A DNA stretch of 5,955 nucleotides from Opitutaceae bacterium (GTDB lineage Bacteria > Verrucomicrobiota > Verrucomicrobiae > Opitutales > Opitutaceae): positions 1 through 5,955 of the forward strand of contig JAISAX010000370.1 in the NCBI GenBank assembly GCA_031266495.1. The letters run 5' to 3'. The position numbers and the translations under genes are program-made. Numbering within the stretch: the first letter of the stretch is position 1; the number at the start of each line of letters is the position of its first letter. Below the pieces are notes generated by a model that was not told where the DNA came from, did no database searches, and saw nothing but the letters and a program-made list of their open reading frames with translations. Below, in pieces: positions 1 through 5,364 of this stretch.

Positions 1-231
1 ACTGTCCCGTCCGGCAATATCGAGAACTCCGCTGTCGCTCTGACCGAACGTCCCCGTCCTGTTGTCACCGGATTGCACATACGCATCCCGGTCCATCTGT
101 ATCGAATCCGCCATTACCACCGACATCAAGGCGAATGGCAGACCCAAGAACAGCGCCGGCAACAAAAACCGCGCGCAACCATGAAGAGAGTGAGAACCAG
201 GAGAGGAAGACCGAGGGGAGATAAAACTCAT
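1..231 (-). CDS. Secreted protein with signal peptide, DNRLRE/CBM96-like N-terminus (partial, 5' end only)
   Basis: This is the first 77 codons of a minus-strand gene that runs off the left edge with no stop. The start is ATG at 231-229. An in-frame TGA lies ten codons upstream with no other start codon between, so the start is well fixed. Residues 1-21 are polar and Ser-rich and end in Arg; residues 22-40 form a hydrophobic core (FLLPALFLGLPFALMSVVM). A likely signal peptidase site follows Ala41 (V-M-A before DS). The mature start (D-x-DAYVQSGDNRTGTFGQS, then a V-L-D-I strand) resembles the opening of CBM96/DNRLRE-type domains, which usually read DAYVxSG, then N-x-G and a short beta strand. 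Such domains occur on large extracellular, often polysaccharide-binding proteins. The family call is inference from about 30 residues; export is much safer. A GGGAGG lies 18 bases before the ATG, too far for a classical Shine-Dalgarno. The gene diverges from the rhamnosidase gene. Confidence 0.72.
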   Translation of the reverse strand, partial: MSFISPRSSSPGSHSLHGCARFLLPALFLGLPFALMSVVMADSIQMDRDAYVQSGDNRTGTFGQSDSGVLDIAGRDS

Positions 232-285
232 GGCGCACGGTATTTGCCGCCTCCCTCTTCAGCGTCAACGGCATTTTCCCAACAG

Positions 286-307
286 AAAAAAAAAGGGGGG
301 GGGGGGG
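286..307. repeat. Homopolymer tract A9 followed by G13
   Basis: Nine A (286-294) are followed directly by thirteen G (295-307). For the minus-strand gene this reads as C13 then T9, about 55 to 76 bases upstream of its ATG. It lies outside the coding region, so a length change would alter promoter or leader spacing, not the reading frame. Tracts this long are prone to slippage in replication and in sequencing, so the exact count should not be trusted. Confidence 0.9.
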
Positions 308-318
308 AGAGATAACTG

Positions 319-330
319 AAAGTGGAGGGA
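319..330 (-). repeat. Leader motif TCCCTCCACTTT, copy 1
   Basis: Read on the minus strand this is TCCCTCCACTTT, ending 88 bases upstream of the ATG of the secreted-protein gene. An identical 12-mer sits at 674-685 on the plus strand upstream of the rhamnosidase ATG. Both copies therefore have the same orientation relative to the gene they precede. The next bases are also similar (CAGTT against GAATT, then a pyrimidine run). This may be a shared regulatory site or a duplicated leader; the function is unknown. Confidence 0.5.
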
Positions 331-376
331 CGATGCAGTGTTTCATCCGGAAGTCCGACAAACGACGAACATTTGA

Positions 377-540
377 GGACCCGAGTCCAAATAACCAAGG
401 CGAAGATGCGCCGGGATTGAAGAGAGTGCCAAGGATCTGATGCGGGAGTTTACCGGATTGTGAATAAATGACCGTGGCGACGGCGCTGGCCCACTCTTCA
501 AGACCAAGCAAATTCGCCCTGGTTATTTGGGCTCGGGTCC
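377..540. repeat. 164-bp element bounded by 28-bp terminal inverted repeats (MITE-like or structured-RNA candidate)
   Basis: The arms 377-404 and 513-540 are reverse complements at 26 of 28 positions; the outer ends read GGACCCGAG and CTCGGGTCC. Inside them, a second pair, TTGAAGAG at 417-424 and CTCTTCAA at 494-501, keeps the same centre of symmetry (about 459), with 12 and 11 bases between inner and outer pairs. This nested symmetry is far beyond chance. The 69-base middle is not obviously palindromic. A non-autonomous mobile element (MITE) and a long foldback RNA both fit. I see no clear target-site duplication: the flanks read ATTTGA on the left and TTACGC on the right. No protein of a recognised family is encoded on either strand. 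Confidence 0.75.
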
Positions 541-549
541 TTACGCCTT

Positions 550-643
550 ACGTTTACCATTCAACATTCAGCAGCCACTCCGCCGAGGCCGGCAGGATGC
601 CGATGGTCCCAGGCGCTGCCGCGCCAGTTTGAATGTTAAACGT
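550..643. repeat. Inverted repeat with 15-bp arms (14/15) around a 64-base spacer
   Basis: ACGTTTACCATTCAA at 550-564 pairs with TTGAATGTTAAACGT at 629-643, with one mismatch. It starts ten bases after the 164-bp element ends and has a different centre (about 597), so it is a separate structure. The spacer is GC-rich. Just beyond it lies the tandem heptamer TCAGTGT at 651-657 and 658-664. Short repeats built on TTGAATGTT-like words can be degenerate intergenic filler, so a function should not be assumed. Confidence 0.55.
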
Positions 644-673
644 CAGATGCTCAGTGTTCAGTGTTTCGCCCTT

Positions 674-685
674 TCCCTCCACTTT
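674..685 (+). repeat. Leader motif TCCCTCCACTTT, copy 2
   Basis: This is a perfect 12-base match, in gene-sense orientation, to the copy upstream of the divergent secreted-protein gene. It ends 75 bases before the rhamnosidase ATG, against 88 bases for the other gene. A pyrimidine-rich leader follows both copies. Confidence 0.5.
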
Positions 686-760
686 GAATTGCACCTCCTT
701 CCGGGCTTTTTTCGTTTTCCCTCTCGCGCACTTTGTTCCCTTCTGTTCAAAAACAAAATC

Positions 761-3022
761 ATGACCGACGGCACCCGACTCCTCCAACTGGCCAAGTGGA
801 TTGGCATGACAGAATCACTACGAGCGCGCCATGCGCCGCTCTTCCGGCGGGAATTTTCCATCGCCGCCGACATCCGTTCCGCCCGCCTCGTCATCTGCGG
901 ACTGGGCTGTCACGAAGCTTTCATCAACGGACAACGCGTCGGCGACCACGTTCTGGACCCGGCGCAAACGGATTACGACATCCGCTCGCTTTTCGTGATA
1001 CACGATGTCACCCGGCTCCTTCGTCCCGGGGCCAATGCCATCGGAGTCATGCTCGGCGACGGCTGGTTCAATCAGGATCTCGTCTGGCGCCGCGACATGT
1101 CTTACGGCTCCCCCCGCCTGATCGCCACGCTGGAGGTTTTTCTGAAAGACGGTTCCCTTTTCACGCTCCTCACCGACGAAAGCTGGCGCTGTTCGCGTGG
1201 CCCGATCACCGGCAGCAACCTGTACGCGGGTGAACATTACGATGCCCGCATGGAGCAAGGCGGATGGAATGAAAACGGTTTCGACACCTCGACCCCCAAA
1301 CACGCCTCGCAGTGGGTTGCCTGCGAAATCGTCTCTCCTCCCGGTGGACGCCTCGAGGAGCAAACGATTCCTCCGATGAAAGCCATCGAGGAAATCCGTC
1401 CGCGCGCGATTGCCGAACCGCAACCCGGCTACCGCGTCGTTGACATGGGCCAGAATTTTTCCGGCTGGGCGCGCATTCGCGTCACCGCCCCCGCCGGCAC
1501 CTGCATCCGGCTGCGCTTCGCCGAAACCCTTTCCCGTGACGGTAACGGCATGGTCGATACCGCCAGCACCGGCGTCTTCGCCACCGGCGTCGAACAAATC
1601 GACACCTATGTCTGCAAGGGCGGTGGCGCGGAGGAAATATGGGAGCCCCGATTTACGTATCATGGTTTTCGTTACGTCGAGGTGGTCGGCTGGCCGGGTC
1701 CGTTGTCCGCCGACGACATTACCGGCATCGTCGTCCATACCGCGTTGCCGCCCGCCGGAGCGTTCGAATGCTCCGACGAGCGCCTGAACCTCCTGCACCG
1801 GATGGCGCTCTGGACCCACCGCAGCAACCTCCACGGATTCCCCGAAGACTGCCCGGCCCGCGAACGTTGCGGCTGGCTGGGTGACGCCCACCTCGTCTGC
1901 GACTATTCCTTCTACACCTTCTCCGGCGCTGCCTTCTGGGAAAAATATCTCGGTGACATCGAAACCGCCCGCCAGCGCAACGGCGGACTTCCTCTCATGA
2001 TCGCACCGGGCAGGCGCTCGGGCGGAGTGGCCAGTCCCGACTGGATGGTGGCCCTGATCCTGATCCCCTGGAGCCACTACGTCTTTTACGGAAACCGCGC
2101 GATCCTCGAACGTCATTGGGACGGCATGCTCGCCGTCATCGCCCATCTGGAAAAACTCTCCGTCGGCGGACTGCTCCCCCAAGGCCTCGGCGACTGGTTC
2201 GATCCCGGCGTCAGCGCGCATCCCCGCTACACGCCACCGGTCAAGACCTCGACTCTTCTCTTCGGCCAATGCGCCCGCATCGTTGCCGGGACCGCCGCGC
2301 TGCTCGGCCATCACCGGGAAGCGCAACACCATGCCCGCTTGGCCGACACGATCCGCGCCGCATTCCTGGAACACCACTACGACCGCGCGAACCGCACCTT
2401 CGGTTCGCAGACCGCCGATGCGATGGCGCTTCAACTCGGCTTTGCCCCTCCCGGCGAGGAGCAGGCCGTCGCCGACAGCCTCGCCCGCGATGTGCGCGAA
2501 ACACACGCCCTGCATGTCACCACCGGCATCATGGGTATCCGCCATATCTTCGAGGCGCTGACCCGTCACGGTCACGGCGATGTCGCCCTCGCGCTGATGC
2601 ACCAGGACTCTTACCCGAGTTTCGGCGACCTGATCCGTCGGGGCGCGACCACACTCTGGGAATACTGGGGCGAGAAGGAAGTCGATGCCCGGCATGGCGC
2701 CCGTTCGCTCAATCACCCGATGTTTGCCGGATACGGTAACTGGTTTTTCAATACTCTGGCGGGCATCCGCCCCGATCCCGATCATCCCGGCTTCAAACGC
2801 TTCTTTCTCGAACCTCATCCCGTCCCCGGCCTGCGCCGGGTAAACGCCCACCATGACTCCCCCCGCGGACGCATCGTCAGCAACTGGAAAAATGAATCCG
2901 GCAAGTTTTTGTGGGAAGTGACCGTCCCGCAAGGAACGGCCACCCTCGCCCGACTGCCGTGGACCGGAGAGTCTCTTGAACTGAAGGCAGGCGATCACAA
3001 AATCGACCAAAACTACCCGTGA
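761..3022 (+). CDS. Alpha-L-rhamnosidase, glycoside hydrolase family 78
   Basis: This 753-residue enzyme should hydrolyse terminal alpha-L-rhamnose from plant polysaccharides or glycosides by an inverting mechanism. Domains in order: an N-terminal carbohydrate-binding-like beta domain (about 25-200, with NGxRVGDHVLDPAQTDYD and GDGWFNQDLVW); a concanavalin-like beta domain (about 205-320, with VVDMGQNFSGW); the (alpha/alpha)6 catalytic barrel (about 325-665); and a C-terminal beta domain. The GH78 signature DCPARERCGWLGD carries Asp363, Glu368 and Asp375, matching D567, E572 and D579 of Bacillus RhaB. Glu634 in TTLWEYW matches the general base E841. ATG 761 is chosen because family similarity begins within about 12 codons of it (LAKWIG); the frame is open further upstream, but that translation is not protein-like. 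There is no Shine-Dalgarno and no signal peptide, so it is probably cytoplasmic. It is shorter than many GH78 enzymes, which carry an extra N-terminal domain. Substrate specificity cannot be read from the sequence. Confidence 0.95.
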   Translation: MTDGTRLLQLAKWIGMTESLRARHAPLFRREFSIAADIRSARLVICGLGCHEAFINGQRVGDHVLDPAQTDYDIRSLFVIHDVTRLLRPGANAIGVMLGDGWFNQDLVWRRDMSYGSPRLIATLEVFLKDGSLFTLLTDESWRCSRGPITGSNLYAGEHYDARMEQGGWNENGFDTSTPKHASQWVACEIVSPPGGRLEEQTIPPMKAIEEIRPRAIAEPQPGYRVVDMGQNFSGWARIRVTAPAGTCIRLRFAETLSRDGNGMVDTASTGVFATGVEQIDTYVCKGGGAEEIWEPRFTYHGFRYVEVVGWPGPLSADDITGIVVHTALPPAGAFECSDERLNLLHRMALWTHRSNLHGFPEDCPARERCGWLGDAHLVCDYSFYTFSGAAFWEKYLGDIETARQRNGGLPLMIAPGRRSGGVASPDWMVALILIPWSHYVFYGNRAILERHWDGMLAVIAHLEKLSVGGLLPQGLGDWFDPGVSAHPRYTPPVKTSTLLFGQCARIVAGTAALLGHHREAQHHARLADTIRAAFLEHHYDRANRTFGSQTADAMALQLGFAPPGEEQAVADSLARDVRETHALHVTTGIMGIRHIFEALTRHGHGDVALALMHQDSYPSFGDLIRRGATTLWEYWGEKEVDARHGARSLNHPMFAGYGNWFFNTLAGIRPDPDHPGFKRFFLEPHPVPGLRRVNAHHDSPRGRIVSNWKNESGKFLWEVTVPQGTATLARLPWTGESLELKAGDHKIDQNYP

Positions 3023-3027
3023 CATTC

Positions 3028-3039
3028 CGCAACGTTGCG
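3028..3039. repeat. Perfect 12-bp palindrome CGCAACGTTGCG after the rhamnosidase gene
   Basis: The palindrome starts six bases after the rhamnosidase stop codon. A looser pair, TTCCG at 3025-3029 and CGGAA at 3042-3046, overlaps it. No T-run follows, so it is not a standard intrinsic terminator. The core AACGTT with flanking GC resembles half-site geometry seen in LacI/PurR-family operators, but the spacing is two bases shorter than a PurR box and the site lies at the end of a gene. Role unknown. Confidence 0.4.
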
Positions 3040-3247
3040 TACGGAACAACGCACGCCCCCCCCCGCCATTCCTCCACCCATGCAATCCACCCCGTCCGCC
3101 TTTGCCGCCTTTTCCAGAATTATTGCCCTTTTTTGATAGCTCAATTTCTGGTGTGTTCAGCGTCACACACGCGCATCACACGCGTGGACGCTTGCGTCTG
3201 GCAACCGCGTTGTTTCACTCTCCCCCCGCCTCCCTTCTTTATCAGCC

Positions 3248-4342
3248 ATGCCAAAAAAGATTTTAGTAGCGACAAGCGGCGGCGACTGCCCCGCACTCAA
3301 CGCCGTCCTGCGCGCCTTCGTGAAGGCCGCCACCAACGAACCGGGCTGGGAAGTGTGGGCGAGCCGGCAGTCGTTCAACGGACTGCTCTCCGTGCCGCAA
3401 AACCTCGTCCCGCTCACCCGCCAGACCGTGTCGGGCATCCACGTCAAGGGCGGCACGATCATCGGCACCACGAAGGAGTCGGGACCGTTCAACTGGCCCG
3501 TGCGCCAGCCTGACGGCTCCGTCCGCTACATCGACCGCTCCGACGACATGGTGCGCCTCTGCCAATACGGGAACTTTTGCGCGATCGTGAACATCGGCGG
3601 CGACGGCTCGCAGCACATGTCACAGGCACTTTTCGAAAAAGGGCTGCCCCTCATCGGCATCCCCAAGACCATCGACAACGACCTCGACGCCACCGACGTG
3701 ACGTTCGGGTTTCAGTCCGCCGTGGACGTGGCCACGGAGGCCGTGGACCGCCTCGTGAGCACAGCCGAAAGCCACAACCGCATCCACATCGTCGAACTGA
3801 TGGGAAAACACTCCGGCTGGATCGCCCTGCACGCCGCCATCGCCGGCGGGGCGGAAGTCTGCCTCATCCCCGAAATCCCCTACGACATCGCCAGAATAAA
3901 AGCGTTTCTTGACCGGCGTTTCGACGGCGGCAAGCGCTTCGCCGTCATCGCCGTGGCCGAGGGCGCGATGCCCAGGGGCGGCGGCACCGCGCCCGGCGAA
4001 CAAAAACACGCCAACCTGAGCGTGAAACCCGGCGGCGCGGCGGAGCGCTTCGCCAACGAACTGCGCGCCACGGGCATCGAGGAAGGCATCCGCTTCACGA
4101 TTCTGGGCCACGTCCAGCGCGGCGGCCCGCCCGGCGCCACCGACCGCATCCTCGGCTCGCAATACGGCGTGAAGGCCTTCGACATGATCAAGGCGGGCGA
4201 ATTCGGCCAAATGGTCTCGTATCAAAACGGCCGCATGGTCTCCGTGCCCCTCGCCGAGGCGATAAAACGACTCAAGACCGTTGACCCCGAAAGCTACCTC
4301 GTCGAGGTCGCCAGGCGCATCAACATCTGCTTCGGCGACTGA
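3248..4342 (+). CDS. pfkA: 6-phosphofructokinase, PfkA family, GGDG/PKTIDND type
   Basis: This complete 364-residue enzyme phosphorylates fructose 6-phosphate to fructose 1,6-bisphosphate, the committed step of glycolysis, in the cytoplasm. The N-terminus (KKILVATSGGDCPALNAVLR) is the family's first nucleotide-binding loop. GGDGS lies at 117-121 and PKTIDND at 139-145, with catalytic base Asp143 (E. coli Asp127). MGKHSGWIAL and ILGHVQRGG follow for sugar phosphate binding. Gly120 equals E. coli position 104, where Gly marks ATP enzymes and Asp marks pyrophosphate enzymes. Lys140 equals position 124, where Lys is usual in pyrophosphate enzymes but also occurs in ATP enzymes of trypanosomes and actinobacteria. 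ATP is therefore the likelier phosphoryl donor, but this is inference. ATG 3248 is preceded by a pyrimidine-rich leader without a Shine-Dalgarno. The 225-base gap upstream suggests its own promoter. The gene converges on the ibrA-like gene. Confidence 0.94.
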   Translation: MPKKILVATSGGDCPALNAVLRAFVKAATNEPGWEVWASRQSFNGLLSVPQNLVPLTRQTVSGIHVKGGTIIGTTKESGPFNWPVRQPDGSVRYIDRSDDMVRLCQYGNFCAIVNIGGDGSQHMSQALFEKGLPLIGIPKTIDNDLDATDVTFGFQSAVDVATEAVDRLVSTAESHNRIHIVELMGKHSGWIALHAAIAGGAEVCLIPEIPYDIARIKAFLDRRFDGGKRFAVIAVAEGAMPRGGGTAPGEQKHANLSVKPGGAAERFANELRATGIEEGIRFTILGHVQRGGPPGATDRILGSQYGVKAFDMIKAGEFGQMVSYQNGRMVSVPLAEAIKRLKTVDPESYLVEVARRINICFGD

Positions 4343-4345
4343 GGA

Positions 4346-4370
4346 ACCGCGCCGCCCGCCCGGCGCCGGT
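4346..4370. terminator. GC-rich hairpin between convergent genes
   Basis: ACCGCGCCG at 4346-4354 pairs with CGGCGCCGGT at 4361-4370, with one bulged C and a six-base loop. It starts four bases after the phosphofructokinase stop. No T-run follows on either strand, so it is not a textbook intrinsic terminator. Its place between two converging genes makes a role in stopping transcription or protecting 3' ends plausible. Confidence 0.45.
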
Positions 4371-4373
4371 CAG

Positions 4374-4392
4374 GTCATGACGATCTCATGAC
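4374..4392. terminator. Second hairpin between convergent genes, 7-bp perfect stem
   Basis: GTCATGA at 4374-4380 and TCATGAC at 4386-4392 form a perfect 7-bp stem with a five-base loop. It lies three bases after the first hairpin and four bases before the stop codon of the minus-strand gene. TCATGACG also occurs twice as a direct repeat (4375-4382 and 4386-4393). There is no T-run, so termination is an inference from position and symmetry. Confidence 0.4.
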
Positions 4393-4396
4393 GGGA

Positions 4397-5356
4397 TCAT
4401 TGCCCGGGCGCGGGCGCCTCCGGACAGGCGGTACTTTCGCGCGCCCGCTCCCTCTCCCCGGGGAAAGCACCGGCATGGCCGGCCAGAGCGGCCCCGGCCC
4501 CGGTGTCGCGGTCGCCGGCACCAGCGCCAGCGCCTTCCACGCGGTGCACGATCCTCGCCCACGTGCCGGGCTCGAGAATCTTGAACAGGTGCAGCCCCTC
4601 GCGCCGGTCATCTCCGCAAGGCTGGCAGAGGCGCTGCCGGTGCAGGGAAACCCCGGCCTCGTGCATGACATCGTAAACGCGGTTGTAGTCGTAGCGCCGC
4701 TTGCCGTTGGCGATCCAGATGTCGCGGACGCGCCAGTCGTAAAGCGGATAAAAATTGCAGAGGCGACCGGTGATCGCGGTGCTCCAGGATTTGCCGCCAA
4801 AGGTGGCCCGGGCGGGCGACCTGATGGCGCGAAAGAGGTCGAGGCTCTCGTCGGCCCGGATGCCCGTCAGGCAGGCGGTATCCCTGTCGCCGCCCAGCCA
4901 TTGGCCAAAGGCGAGGGCAAATTCCTCGAACGCCATGCCCTCGCGAAAAAACGGGAAATACGCCGGGTCGGTGATGACGCCGGGGTGGTCAGGGTAATCG
5001 CGCGCCCACTCGCCGCGCCAGTCGGGGTCCCAGCACAGCCAGTGCGACCGGGACCGGCCGGCGGCGTTGCGCAGGCGGAGGGGCAGGCACACCCACCAGA
5101 CCTTTACCTCCGGCCGGCTCACCATGCGCATGATGTAATCGACCGTGTGCCGGTACTGGGCCTCGTGGTCGATGACCAGCACCTGCACGGGCAGGCGGCC
5201 CCGTTCGCGGGCGATGTCGATCGCCAGGTTCAGGAGCACGCCGCTGTCCTTCCCCCCGCTGAATGATACATAGATGTTTTCGAAATGGTCGCAGACGTAG
5301 CGCAAACGGTCGCACGCAGCCTCGAACACGTTTTGTGGCAGATAGTTCTTTGTCAT
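4397..5356 (-). CDS. IbrA/YbdN-like PAPS-reductase-family protein (DUF3440 type), C-terminally truncated
   Basis: This 319-residue protein resembles E. coli YbdN/IbrA. The adenine-nucleotide alpha hydrolase P-loop SGGKDS is at 33-38, IDHEAQY at 62-68, TDPAYFPFFREGMAFEEF at 129-146, GIRADES at 165-171, NFYPLYDWRVRDIW at 201-214 and EPGTWARIVHRVEGA at 262-276. These follow the order of YbdN. The biochemical role of this family is not settled; in E. coli IbrA works with IbrB to affect immunoglobulin-binding protein expression. After about residue 276 similarity ends, and the last 43 residues are Gly/Ala/Arg-rich; YbdN (about 406 residues) has roughly 130 more. Neither other frame restores the missing part. 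ATG 5356 is chosen because it matches the family N-terminus. ATG 5368 is a close alternative; starts further upstream add non-family sequence. No ibrB-like gene is visible. The protein may be a decaying remnant or a shortened form. Confidence 0.82.
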   Translation of the reverse strand: MTKNYLPQNVFEAACDRLRYVCDHFENIYVSFSGGKDSGVLLNLAIDIARERGRLPVQVLVIDHEAQYRHTVDYIMRMVSRPEVKVWWVCLPLRLRNAAGRSRSHWLCWDPDWRGEWARDYPDHPGVITDPAYFPFFREGMAFEEFALAFGQWLGGDRDTACLTGIRADESLDLFRAIRSPARATFGGKSWSTAITGRLCNFYPLYDWRVRDIWIANGKRRYDYNRVYDVMHEAGVSLHRQRLCQPCGDDRREGLHLFKILEPGTWARIVHRVEGAGAGAGDRDTGAGAALAGHAGAFPGERERARESTACPEAPAPGQ

Positions 5357-5364
5357 GGTAGAGT

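Larger units (their letters stand above)
232..760. other. Divergent intergenic region, 529 bases, no convincing gene
   Basis: This stretch separates the minus-strand secreted-protein gene from the plus-strand rhamnosidase gene, so it should carry promoters for both. Open frames cross it on both strands, but their translations are compositionally odd and show no family resemblance. One example is a 57-codon frame from ATG 468 on the plus strand. What it does contain is listed separately: an A9G13 tract, a 164-bp inverted-repeat element, a second inverted repeat, a tandem heptamer TCAGTGT at 651-664, and the motif TCCCTCCACTTT near both genes. I could not pick out a convincing -35/-10 pair. Confidence 0.7.

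Noticed and set aside
65..511. Minus-strand open frame of 148 codons spanning the inverted-repeat element and the signal-peptide region
   Set aside because: It uses a TTG start, crosses the homopolymer tract and overlaps the secreted-protein gene in a different frame; the latter has a convincing signal peptide.
468..641. Small plus-strand frame of 57 codons starting in the inverted-repeat element
   Set aside because: It spans repeat arms and GC-rich spacer, has no Shine-Dalgarno and no family resemblance.
3133..3161. TTGATA as a possible -35 box upstream of the phosphofructokinase gene
   Set aside because: No acceptable -10 box lies 16-18 bases downstream.
818..3166. Long minus-strand open frame (782 codons) opposite the rhamnosidase gene
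   Set aside because: It is the antisense shadow of a GC-rich gene. Its translation has no recognisable motif, while the plus strand has a complete GH78 protein with all catalytic residues.
3175..3200. Short palindromes around CACGCGTG and GACGCTTGCGTC
   Set aside because: Stems are four or five bases in GC-rich DNA, which is expected by chance, and there is no T-run.
4388..5266. Plus-strand open frame (292 codons) opposite the ibrA-like gene
   Set aside because: It is low-complexity and Pro/Ala/Gly-rich with no family resemblance; the minus strand carries clear SGGKDS and GIRADES motifs.
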